Assembly: GCA_948794795.1 (NCBI GenBank)
Contig: CAQGLR010000013.1
Coordinates: 1-64,000 of the forward strand
DNA: 64,000 nt
Source: an uncultured Lachnospiraceae bacterium
GTDB taxonomy: Bacteria; Bacillota; Clostridia; Lachnospirales; Lachnospiraceae
Reading direction: 5' to 3'
The position numbers and the translations under genes are program-made. This document shows, in pieces, positions 46,409-54,873 of the stretch. Each line of letters starts with the position of its first letter. The stretch's first letter is position 1. The notes below the pieces were generated by a model. The model saw nothing but the letters and a program-made list of their open reading frames with translations. It was not told the DNA's origin and ran no database searches.

Positions 46409-49135
46409 CTAATTTGCTAAATGAAGAGAAAAAGGTTGTGTTAATGTAAATTCCTTTCCATATTTCTTACTGCTGTTAAATTTAAGACCTGCTTCTAATA
46501 TTACATAATGATAGTTTTTTTCTTTGTCACCTTTTTTATAGTATCTTATGGTAATTGATGTTTTTATTACAGGTTTGCCATTTTCAATTGTAATGTCGTA
46601 TGAATTGTTATAGCCAAATTCATATTTATTTGAAAGGCTGTCATCTGAGAGGGTATAACCATAAATTTCAAAAGCGCCTCCAGACATAAGTTCTGTCTTT
46701 GACTGGAAATTTTTATTATGTGTAATGTTTTTAATCTGGTTTAAAGATTCTATATCTGGACGTTTCTGGTTCTGGTCATAAAGTTTACAAAATTGTTCTG
46801 TAAAGTATCTGGCATTATCTTTTGTAAAGGTATATATTTCAAATACTGAAGATGTAATTATATTATAATCTTCATAACTATAATCATAATTGTATTTAAT
46901 TATAAATAACTGGTCTCCTATATAAAATGCAGTTTCATCTTCGCCATCATTGTCAAAATCACTATTTATAAGTTCTGGAAGATTTATTTCTGGAAAGTTT
47001 ACATCTATTCCTTTCTGGGCTTTTCTTATGCCATGTACACTGTAATGTCCGGAACCTGTATAGATTAGGAGGGCGCTTGAATCATGTCTGGCATTTAGAT
47101 AGTATAATGCTTGGTTTTCTGTAAGATTGCCCAAATAAGTCATTCTCATTTCATTTATAATCCTGGTTTCATGTTCCATAACTTCTTTAAAATCTTCATC
47201 TTTTATATTATTAAGGCTTTTTAATATTTCATTATCTATATTTCCACTAAATACGCCATAAGTATAATTTAACACCATTCCTTTATCTTTATAAAATTTA
47301 TCCCATTTAGCCTGTTTGTTTTTATAATAATTAATTGGTATGGCATTTGAATATTTACTGGCAAAATCTAGTGCTACAGGTACATTATAATGTTCTTTTT
47401 TAGTTGTATTATAAGTATAATTTTCAAGCCCTTTTTTAACAGACTGTTCTATTTTTTTATCATTAAGCGGAAGCTGCCATTCATATTTTGTATATGTGAA
47501 GTTATCAGACTGTTTCTCTGTATCATCATCAAATATATAGTAGCCTTCTATTTCTTCTGCTTCCAATATATTTTTATTATTCTGTGTATTAAATTTATAG
47601 GCACGGTATGAATGGTGTGTGTTAGTAACAAATATTCCATCTTTTATTGAAACAGGTTCTCCTGAGCTGCTGCATGCCATAAATGTTAAAAATTCTACTT
47701 CTTTGCGGTCTGTATCATAGTAATATACATTTGCATATGAAGAGGCAGAGGCATCGTTAGAAATTTCAAATGTCTTTTCAGTTACAAAAAGGAGTGGTAT
47801 GTTATCTTCTGTATATTGTATACTGAAATATAAATTATCTGTACTGGCAGGCTGGTCTGGTTCAAGACGGTATATCCATTCAGGGCGGGATAATATATCC
47901 TTTTTCATAAATTTTTCAAATGCTTTAATCCTGTTATCTGCAGCAGGGTTATTTATAGGCCTTTCGGTACTTAAAGATTCAGGCACAGTTGTGTTTACAG
48001 GGTTTAAGGCTGCCTGGCTTTTATTAGCTGCCTGGTTTTTATTAACAGAGGATGTACTTCCGCTTGTCATGCCGCAGCCTGCAAGTATAACAGAAAAGGC
48101 TGTTACTAGGGCTATATGGTATTTTTTTAGCCTTCTTTTTTTAGTTATCATTATTAATCTCTCCTTTAAATTAGTTTTGCTGCTTCCAAGGGATGTTGTA
48201 ATGCAAAACCTGCCTGGGCGGCTTTTCTGGCTTAGTGTTAAAAGCATTTTGCCATAATCATACCTTTCATTATTAGTGCAGCTTTTTAAAACTGCTTCAT
48301 CACATGCAAGTTCTGCATCTTGTTTTGAATAAAATGCTGCTATCCAGACAAAAGGATAGAACCAGTATATGCCAAGACATATTGTCCGGAGCAGTGCCCA
48401 TATATTGTCTTTATGTTTAATATGTGTATATTCATGTGCTAAAATTTGTGTTAAGTATTTTTCTTTGATATTATTGTCTGCTGGAAGATAAACAGCAGGA
48501 TGGATTATGCCTGTAAGACATGGGGTCTTTACAATATATGATATGTATACGGGTATATTACTGCTGCTTTTAAACATAAGCCGCCTGCTTCTTTTGAGTT
48601 TTTTGTAAAATATTGAATTGGATATTATGATAAATATAAAGAATATTATACTTCCTGATATCCATATAACAGCTGCAGGTTTTATAAACTTGTTTTGTGT
48701 TTGTGGTTTTGTGTCTTTAGCCAGGTCTGCAGGTATATTTTCTTCAATATTTTTTATATCTGGTTTTCCGCTTGTAATTATTATATTATTTTTAACTGTG
48801 CTATTTATATTAGTATTTTTCTCATTTTTGTTTATAAACTGTTCTGTTGTATTTTTATTGTTGGTTTTGTTGTTATTTTTATTTTCTTCTGGTTTATTAT
48901 TAATTGTAGTTTTTTCTTCTTTGGCGGGCTGGACATTTTTCTTATTGTCTGTAATATTTACCAGGTTCATTATGCTTAAAGGGCTTTCAATAATGGTTAC
49001 TGGAACCAGAAGGCGTAAAAGTACTAATCCCCATAATGGGTATAATATTAAAAAACTTAATTTATTTTTAAACAGAAACCTTATAATAAGGATTACAGTT
49101 ACCATTAAGGCTGATGTGAGAAATAGTGTAACCAT
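46409..49135 (-). CDS. BlaR1/MecR1-type M56 metallopeptidase sensor
   Basis: About 908 residues: N-terminal membrane spans near 5-20 and 30-48, a long Asn/Lys-rich linker (about 65-150), another span near 155-175, then an M56 zinc-protease domain with H234-E235-Y-T-H238 and ELACDEA as the third-ligand motif. A span near 340 leads into a large extracellular C-terminal half of unknown fold. Sensors of this type cleave their BlaI repressor when cell-wall-active compounds bind outside. It is co-transcribed with the BlaI gene 46 bp upstream. GGAGG before ATG 49135 supports this start over TTG 49147. Confidence 0.88.
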   Translation of the reverse strand: MVTLFLTSALMVTVILIIRFLFKNKLSFLILYPLWGLVLLRLLVPVTIIESPLSIMNLVNITDNKKNVQPAKEEKTTINNKPEENKNNNKTNNKNTTEQFINKNEKNTNINSTVKNNIIITSGKPDIKNIEENIPADLAKDTKPQTQNKFIKPAAVIWISGSIIFFIFIIISNSIFYKKLKRSRRLMFKSSSNIPVYISYIVKTPCLTGIIHPAVYLPADNNIKEKYLTQILAHEYTHIKHKDNIWALLRTICLGIYWFYPFVWIAAFYSKQDAELACDEAVLKSCTNNERYDYGKMLLTLSQKSRPGRFCITTSLGSSKTNLKERLIMITKKRRLKKYHIALVTAFSVILAGCGMTSGSTSSVNKNQAANKSQAALNPVNTTVPESLSTERPINNPAADNRIKAFEKFMKKDILSRPEWIYRLEPDQPASTDNLYFSIQYTEDNIPLLFVTEKTFEISNDASASSYANVYYYDTDRKEVEFLTFMACSSSGEPVSIKDGIFVTNTHHSYRAYKFNTQNNKNILEAEEIEGYYIFDDDTEKQSDNFTYTKYEWQLPLNDKKIEQSVKKGLENYTYNTTKKEHYNVPVALDFASKYSNAIPINYYKNKQAKWDKFYKDKGMVLNYTYGVFSGNIDNEILKSLNNIKDEDFKEVMEHETRIINEMRMTYLGNLTENQALYYLNARHDSSALLIYTGSGHYSVHGIRKAQKGIDVNFPEINLPELINSDFDNDGEDETAFYIGDQLFIIKYNYDYSYEDYNIITSSVFEIYTFTKDNARYFTEQFCKLYDQNQKRPDIESLNQIKNITHNKNFQSKTELMSGGAFEIYGYTLSDDSLSNKYEFGYNNSYDITIENGKPVIKTSITIRYYKKGDKEKNYHYVILEAGLKFNSSKKYGKEFTLTQPFSLHLAN

Positions 49136-49181
49136 GTCTGCCTCCAATCCTGGATGTAGATTTTTGTATTATTATATGTAT

Positions 49182-49544
49182 TTATTTTTTTAACTTTTGT
49201 AATATCTGTTCAAGTTCTGATATATCTTTGTCACTAAGTTCATTTTTGGCTACAAGTGCAGACATCATCATACTTATACTGCCATTATATATGCGGTTTA
49301 GGAAATTTTTTGTTTCTTTTTGTGCAACTTCATCACGTCTGGCATTTGCATAGAAATACTTTGTACGTCCTTTTTCTTCATGTCTTATAAGATTTTTTTC
49401 TTCCATGCGTTTGAGCATTGTTGCACAGGTGCTTTTAGCCCAGCCTTGTGTTTTATTAAGCCTGGTGAAGATGGACATAAGTGTCTGGGGTTCTTCTTCC
49501 CATAAACATTCTAGTACATACCATTCACTTCCTGTTACTTTCAA
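49182..49544 (-). CDS. BlaI/MecI-family repressor paired with the M56 sensor
   Basis: 120 residues: winged helix (about 1-75, with WYVLECLWEEEPQT and KSTCATMLKRMEEKNLI) and a C-terminal dimerisation helix. As in BlaI-BlaR1 systems, it probably represses its own operon until cleaved. The promoter (49617-49589) overlaps inverted TAGAC/GTCTA repeats. The start is TTG or ATG near 49544 behind AAGGAGG. Confidence 0.9.
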   Translation of the reverse strand: MKVTGSEWYVLECLWEEEPQTLMSIFTRLNKTQGWAKSTCATMLKRMEEKNLIRHEEKGRTKYFYANARRDEVAQKETKNFLNRIYNGSISMMMSALVAKNELSDKDISELEQILQKLKK

Positions 49545-49571
49545 TGTTTATATACCTCCTTATATTATTTG

Positions 49572-49617
49572 GTCTAATCTGTAGACTTATAATAACACCA
49601 TAGGTCTATATTGTCAA
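49572..49617 (-). promoter_or_regulatory. Promoter and candidate BlaI operator of the blaI-blaR1 operon
   Basis: Minus-strand TTGACA (49617-49612) and TATTAT (49594-49589) with 17-bp spacing. The inverted repeat GTCTAATCTGTAGAC (49572-49586) lies just downstream, and a third half-site TAGGTCTA overlaps the spacer. The arrangement fits a BlaI dimer blocking its own promoter. Confidence 0.7.
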
Positions 49618-49762
49618 CCAGTTTTGTTATCTTTTTATTTCCTTTTATTACATAATATGGTAATGTTATGGATGTATATATGTGTTTGTGTATTGCGAAT
49701 ATATACTTGGCTTTTGCAAAAAATATGGTATCAGGATTTTTTATGAATGGAGGGATAGTATA

Positions 49763-51712
49763 ATGAAGGATAATTTTATAAAGGTTGCTGCTATTACGCC
49801 AGATATACGGGTGGGTGATACAGAGTTTAATACAGAAAGTATTATTAAAGATATCCATGCAGCAGCAGCAGAAGGGGTTAAACTTGCTGTTTTTCCGGAG
49901 TTATGTATAACTGGTTACACATGTGGCGACCTTTTTCTGCAGGATACGCTTTTAAATGGAGCCATAGACGGGCTTGCAAAAATTTGTAATACATCAGATG
50001 ATATTGATATGGTTATTGTTATAGGGCTTCCTTTTATGTATATGGGCAGGCTCTATAATGTTGCTGCTGTAATCCATAATGGTATTTTGCTTGGCATGGT
50101 TCCTAAACAGAATATCCCTAATTATTCTGAGTTCTATGAGGCAAGACATTTTGCACCAGCACCTTCTAAAACAGATATTATTAATATCCCAGGGCTTGGT
50201 GTAGCTGGTGAGGGTATAAGTTTTGGTGCAAAGATTCTGTTTGAGGCTTTAAATATGCCTAGTTTTATGCTTGGCATAGATATATGTGAGGATTTGTGGA
50301 TGCCTGTGCCTCCGTCATGTTACCATGTGATGGCTTCTGCAACTGTTATTGCTAACTTGTCTGCAAGTGATGAAACGACAGGTAAGAATAATTACCGTAA
50401 GGAACTTGTAAGCAGCCAGTCCGCAAGGCTTGTGTGTGGTTATATTTATGCGGATGCAGGGGAGGGGGAGTCTTCTACAGACCTTGTTTTTTCAGGCCAT
50501 AATATTATTGCAGAAAATGGCAATGTGCTTGTTGAGTCAAAGCGGTTTAGCAACCAGATGGTTATTAGTGAGATAGACCTTGGAAGGCTTGCAAGTGAAA
50601 GAAGGCGTATGACAACTTTTAATATAAAATCTCCTGCAGAATCAGGGTATATGGTAATGGGATTTGAATTTTGTGATATTTCTGAAACTGTGCTTACAAG
50701 GAAATATCCACGTACCCCGTTTGTTCCAGGAAATGAATCTGATATGGAACAGCGCTGTAGTGAAATACTGGCTATCCAGGCAATGGGGCTTAAGAAACGT
50801 CTTGCCCATACAAATTGTAAAAATGTGGTAGTCGGCATATCAGGAGGGCTTGATTCAACCCTTGCATTAATTGTAACTGTAAAGGCATTTGATATGCTTG
50901 GGCTTGACAGAAGTGGCATACAGTCTGTTACTATGCCTTGTTTTGGGACTACTGGCAGGACATATAATAATTCGTGTAATCTTGCTAAAAAGCTTGGTAC
51001 TACGTTAAAAGAAGTTCCAATACATGAGGCTGTAAACCTGCATTTCCGTGATATTGGACATGACAGTAGTGAGCATGATGTTACTTATGAAAATGCACAG
51101 GCAAGACAGCGTACTTTTATACTTATGGATATAGCGAACCAGGCGGGTGGCATGGTAGTAGGTACTGGAGATATGTCTGAACTTGCACTTGGATGGGCGA
51201 CATACAATGGTGACCATATGTCTATGTATGGTGTAAACTGTTCTGTCCCTAAGACACTTGTAAGGTATCTTGTACTTTATTATGCCAGGACATGCAATGA
51301 CCAGGAACTGGGTGATATCCTTATGGATGTGCTTGATACTCCTGTAAGTCCTGAACTTCTGCCGCCAAAGGATGGTGAAATATCACAAAAGACAGAAGAC
51401 CTTGTAGGTCCTTATGAACTGCATGACTTTTTCTTGTATTATATGATGCGTTTTGGGTATACGCCTTCTAAAATATACAGGCTTGCAAAATATACTTTTG
51501 ACGGGGCTTATAGTGAAGATATAATATATAAATGGCTGTGTACATTTTACCGCAGGTTCTTTTCACAGCAGTTTAAACGTTCATGTCTTCCAGATGGCCC
51601 AAAAGTGGGAAGTGTTGCACTTTCACCACGTGGTGACTGGAGGATGCCGAGTGATGCATCTGTAAATATGTGGATAAAAGATTTAGAGCAAATACAGGCT
51701 GGCAATAACTAA
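49763..51712 (+). CDS. nadE: Glutamine-dependent NAD+ synthase
   Basis: About 649 residues. An N-terminal nitrilase-type glutaminase (about 1-280, with FPELCITGY, a KQN motif and DICEDLW supplying E-K-C) is fused to an ATP-pyrophosphatase synthetase domain with the SGGLDST PP-loop (about residue 376). It amidates nicotinic-acid adenine dinucleotide to NAD+. The frame opens at 49682, but SD TGGAGGG before ATG 49763 fixes the start. The M56-like gene follows 22 bp later. Confidence 0.94.
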   Translation: MKDNFIKVAAITPDIRVGDTEFNTESIIKDIHAAAAEGVKLAVFPELCITGYTCGDLFLQDTLLNGAIDGLAKICNTSDDIDMVIVIGLPFMYMGRLYNVAAVIHNGILLGMVPKQNIPNYSEFYEARHFAPAPSKTDIINIPGLGVAGEGISFGAKILFEALNMPSFMLGIDICEDLWMPVPPSCYHVMASATVIANLSASDETTGKNNYRKELVSSQSARLVCGYIYADAGEGESSTDLVFSGHNIIAENGNVLVESKRFSNQMVISEIDLGRLASERRRMTTFNIKSPAESGYMVMGFEFCDISETVLTRKYPRTPFVPGNESDMEQRCSEILAIQAMGLKKRLAHTNCKNVVVGISGGLDSTLALIVTVKAFDMLGLDRSGIQSVTMPCFGTTGRTYNNSCNLAKKLGTTLKEVPIHEAVNLHFRDIGHDSSEHDVTYENAQARQRTFILMDIANQAGGMVVGTGDMSELALGWATYNGDHMSMYGVNCSVPKTLVRYLVLYYARTCNDQELGDILMDVLDTPVSPELLPPKDGEISQKTEDLVGPYELHDFFLYYMMRFGYTPSKIYRLAKYTFDGAYSEDIIYKWLCTFYRRFFSQQFKRSCLPDGPKVGSVALSPRGDWRMPSDASVNMWIKDLEQIQAGNN

Positions 51713-51734
51713 TTTAAAATATATGGAGTGCAGC

Positions 51735-53846
51735 ATGGATTTATTATATAAGCTTTTTTATACAGTATTTTCTATGAGTGTTATAATTGCTGTAATTGTG
51801 CCAGTTGTCCTTGTGCTGCGGCTGCTGCTTGCCAAAGCGCCAAAGATATGTATTGTGTATTTATGGCTTCTGGTTTTCTTCAGGGGTATATGCCCAGCAG
51901 CTTTATCGAGTACGTTTAGCATTGTGAAGGCATGGAACAGGAAGTTTCATGTACTGCTGTCCCAGACTGGTCTTGAGGTGGCTGGCAGTACAGGTATTAT
52001 GAAAGGCTGGACCAATGTATTTACTAATGATATTTCTGTTAATAGAAGTTATATGGCATGTACTTATATATGGTGTGCAGGAATGGCAGGTTTGTGTATA
52101 ATTTTATTTGTGCATGGAAGAAAATCAAAGGGTGTAATTAAGGATGCTGTGCATATATATGACAGGGTGTACCAGTCTAAACGGCTGGAAAGCCCGGTTA
52201 TAACAGGGATTTTTGTTTTGAAACAGTATCTTCCCACAGATATAAAGGTGAATGATATAAAATATCTTTTACAGCATTTTGAAACACATAGAAAAAGAAA
52301 AGATGGTATAAAAAGATTTTTGGCTTCTTTGGTAGTTATTGTCCATTGGTTTAATCCGTTAATATGGGTTGCATACCATTTTTTGTGTGTTGATATTGAA
52401 ATGGCAGCAGATGAAATGGTGGTGAAAAATAATGGGCAGGCTTCTGCAAATGGATATGCACAGGAAATTTTTAATTTAAAAGGAACTTCTAATAAAAGAA
52501 TACTTTCTCCTTATTTTTCTGGTGAAAGGTATTTACAGCCAAGGGTATACAGGCTGCTGCACATACAACAAGGAAGCAAGGGATATACATGTCTTGCTTT
52601 GCTTACGCTGTTTTTGTGTTTTGCATGGACATTTTTGTTAAGACCATTACAAATACTATGGGCTGGAGGTACATGGGGAATAGAATATGAAACAGGAACA
52701 AACGGCAGCCTTTTTAATGACAGGGAAGATATTGTTGTGGCAAGCCTTGATACAACTTCACCTTCTGGGTTTGGAAGAACTTTGCAGCTTGTAATGACAT
52801 CAGGTACATATGATAAAGGCAGTGGTTATACTGGTGATTTTCTTATAAGGTTAAGTGATGGTTATGACCCAGAGATTGCCAAAGCAGAACTTAATTATTA
52901 TTTTAATGATATAAAAGATGGAAATATGCATTTTGGAGAAGAAACAAAGTTATATGCATATGATTATAATGGTGATGGCACAAATGAAATTGTAATTGGC
53001 CAGCAGGTGGAAGTTTCTGGCAACAGGTGGAAGGAAATAACTGGTTCTAAAAGAAAAGGAGATGAGGTTTTAAATGAATATTATATCTGGAATATTGAGG
53101 AAACTTCATTAAAAAAGGTTTCAGATGCAATTTATGATACATCAGGCAGGGAGCCCGCATCATGCCAGTTTGATATACCTGAAATGACTACCAGGGTATT
53201 TATTACAGAACTTCAAGGTAAAAAGATGTACTATGTATGGAATACAGGACAGGAAAGATACCAGCAGATGGAACTGGAGGAAGATGATATTAAAAAATAC
53301 AGGACAGATTATAATGGTCCTGCTAGCGGAGATGGTGAAAAAAATTCACATACTCTTGAAAGTAATGGAACTGCCCTTATAGAAATAAAAACACAAAAAG
53401 ATGCAAGTGGAAGTGAAGTTATAAAGGAAATTATTTTAAATCCTGGTACGTCTTCAAGGAAAATGAAAACAGCAGAAGGGTATTTCTGTGATATAAAATG
53501 GGTGATGGCTGCTGATGGAATTACAGGCAGGTATGCAGTCCTTATTTATAATGGATTAAAAGCACAGACCTTTATAATATATGATTTAGAAGAACAGGAT
53601 GTATACTATTCCCATGAGGATGGGAATAATATCCTTAATGAAACTTATAAAAAATATAATGGGAACGGTGCTGGGTTTAATGAGGATAGTCCTACAGTAT
53701 ATACTCTTATGGAAAAAGACGGAGATATGCTTAAAATAGGTTTTGCTGCAAGTTCTAATGATGGGGCAGCAGTTAATGGCAGCTATGTATATAATACAGT
53801 TACAAAAAATATTTCAAACTTTAGTTATATGCAGGACAGGAACTAA
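51735..53846 (+). CDS. M56 (BlaR1)-like membrane protein with altered zinc-protease motif
   Basis: About 703 residues: four membrane spans in the first 280 residues, a loop with the M56 core, and a large extracellular domain (about 310-700). Where BlaR1 has HExxH this protein has H181-F-E183-T-H185: both histidines stay, but the catalytic Glu position is Phe and the Glu is shifted by one. HWFNPLIWV and EMAADEMV (the third-ligand region) are conserved. It may be an inactive or altered sensor. SD GGAG before ATG 51735 is better than at 51723. There is no BlaI partner next to it; it follows nadE by 22 bp. Confidence 0.82.
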   Translation: MDLLYKLFYTVFSMSVIIAVIVPVVLVLRLLLAKAPKICIVYLWLLVFFRGICPAALSSTFSIVKAWNRKFHVLLSQTGLEVAGSTGIMKGWTNVFTNDISVNRSYMACTYIWCAGMAGLCIILFVHGRKSKGVIKDAVHIYDRVYQSKRLESPVITGIFVLKQYLPTDIKVNDIKYLLQHFETHRKRKDGIKRFLASLVVIVHWFNPLIWVAYHFLCVDIEMAADEMVVKNNGQASANGYAQEIFNLKGTSNKRILSPYFSGERYLQPRVYRLLHIQQGSKGYTCLALLTLFLCFAWTFLLRPLQILWAGGTWGIEYETGTNGSLFNDREDIVVASLDTTSPSGFGRTLQLVMTSGTYDKGSGYTGDFLIRLSDGYDPEIAKAELNYYFNDIKDGNMHFGEETKLYAYDYNGDGTNEIVIGQQVEVSGNRWKEITGSKRKGDEVLNEYYIWNIEETSLKKVSDAIYDTSGREPASCQFDIPEMTTRVFITELQGKKMYYVWNTGQERYQQMELEEDDIKKYRTDYNGPASGDGEKNSHTLESNGTALIEIKTQKDASGSEVIKEIILNPGTSSRKMKTAEGYFCDIKWVMAADGITGRYAVLIYNGLKAQTFIIYDLEEQDVYYSHEDGNNILNETYKKYNGNGAGFNEDSPTVYTLMEKDGDMLKIGFAASSNDGAAVNGSYVYNTVTKNISNFSYMQDRN

Positions 53847-53895
53847 TGGAAAATACAAAAAGGGGATATCGTTGCTGAATATGTGCGGTACCCCT

Positions 53896-54369
53896 TTAAA
53901 TGTTTTCAATATAAGATGTATATTTGTTAAAATTGCCTGAGTAGATTGTTTTAAGAAGTGAGTCAGCATTGCGCAGTGCTGATGCTATAGTAGAATTTGA
54001 CAATATTCCGCTTTCCATTGCATCAGCAAATTCATCCATGTCAACAACTTCAACGTGCCCGTCAGGATATATAAGTATATCAATTAATAAATCATTAAAT
54101 GTAAATGAATTAGTTTCTTTATTATGGACTGTTTCAATAATATCACAGTACCAGTATACAAGGCTGCCGTTTTCATTAAATATTTTGCTGACTTTGATGC
54201 CATCATTTATAAAATACGCAGAAATACCATTATTTATATCATGCCTGGGTTTTAAAACATTCCATTTTGTAATGATAATGTTGTCGTTGAAATGTATAAT
54301 ATTGTCGTTTTTTAGTTCAATTATTTCCTCAGGTATGAAACGTTTGCGGAATAGCCGTATATTGTCCAT
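53896..54369 (-). CDS. DUF402-family protein
   Basis: 157 residues. The C-terminal half has the DUF402 pattern: WYCDIIE, LLIDILIYPDGHVEVVDMDEF and an acidic end. DUF402 proteins include nucleoside di- and triphosphatases such as FomD/NtdP-type enzymes. Not adjacent to related genes. Repeat element D lies about 167 bp upstream on the same strand. Confidence 0.8.
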   Translation of the reverse strand: MDNIRLFRKRFIPEEIIELKNDNIIHFNDNIIITKWNVLKPRHDINNGISAYFINDGIKVSKIFNENGSLVYWYCDIIETVHNKETNSFTFNDLLIDILIYPDGHVEVVDMDEFADAMESGILSNSTIASALRNADSLLKTIYSGNFNKYTSYIENI

Positions 54370-54535
54370 GATATGTCCCCATTCTATAATATATTTTGTG
54401 AAAAAAAGTATTGGAATAATTATAATAGTGTAATGATGTAATGTAAAGAAGTAATCATAATTTTTTTAAAAACATTTATACACAATCCTGGATAAGGCAT
54501 AATTATACTTAATATTTTATAGTTGTTAATATAAC

Positions 54536-54696
54536 GCAGGTTCCATGTCCCAGTTAAACATATTCCATCCAGGGGCACGTTCCCACTGCATTGGAAACGC
54601 AGCAGTGCATAGAATCTGACAAGACCAGATTCAAGCACTGGCGTTTCCAAAGCGCCCCTTTAATGGAATATGTTTAACTGGGACATTGGAACTGCT
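54536..54696 (-). repeat. Structured repeat element, diverged copy D (core on minus strand)
   Basis: About 161 bp. The outer stem is a perfect 21-bp inverted repeat (TCCCAGTTAAACATATTCCA at 54548 and its complement ending at 54683), unrelated to the ends of A-C. On the minus strand the core reads ACGCCAGTGCTTGAATCTG, a loop, then CAGATTCTATGCACTGCTGCG, the same layout as A-C with both strands of the helices changed. The rest of the 54370-54873 gap is AT-rich without features. Confidence 0.8.
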
Positions 54697-54873
54697 GTGT
54701 ACATTATATTTATATAATATGTAGCATTACAAGCCTGTTTACAGTGCTGATAAGGGAAAATGAGGGAAAGAAAAAACTATAATATCAAATAACAAATAAT
54801 GAAAAGGGAATCTGTCTGAAAGATATGCTTTTTCTTTATTGGTTATCCATCATTAAATAATCAAGGCTCACTC

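Noticed and set aside
51723..53846. Frameshift explaining the altered HExxH motif
   Set aside because: The frame is intact through the region and downstream M56 motifs (HWFNPLIWV, EMAADEMV) stay in register, so the change is a substitution.
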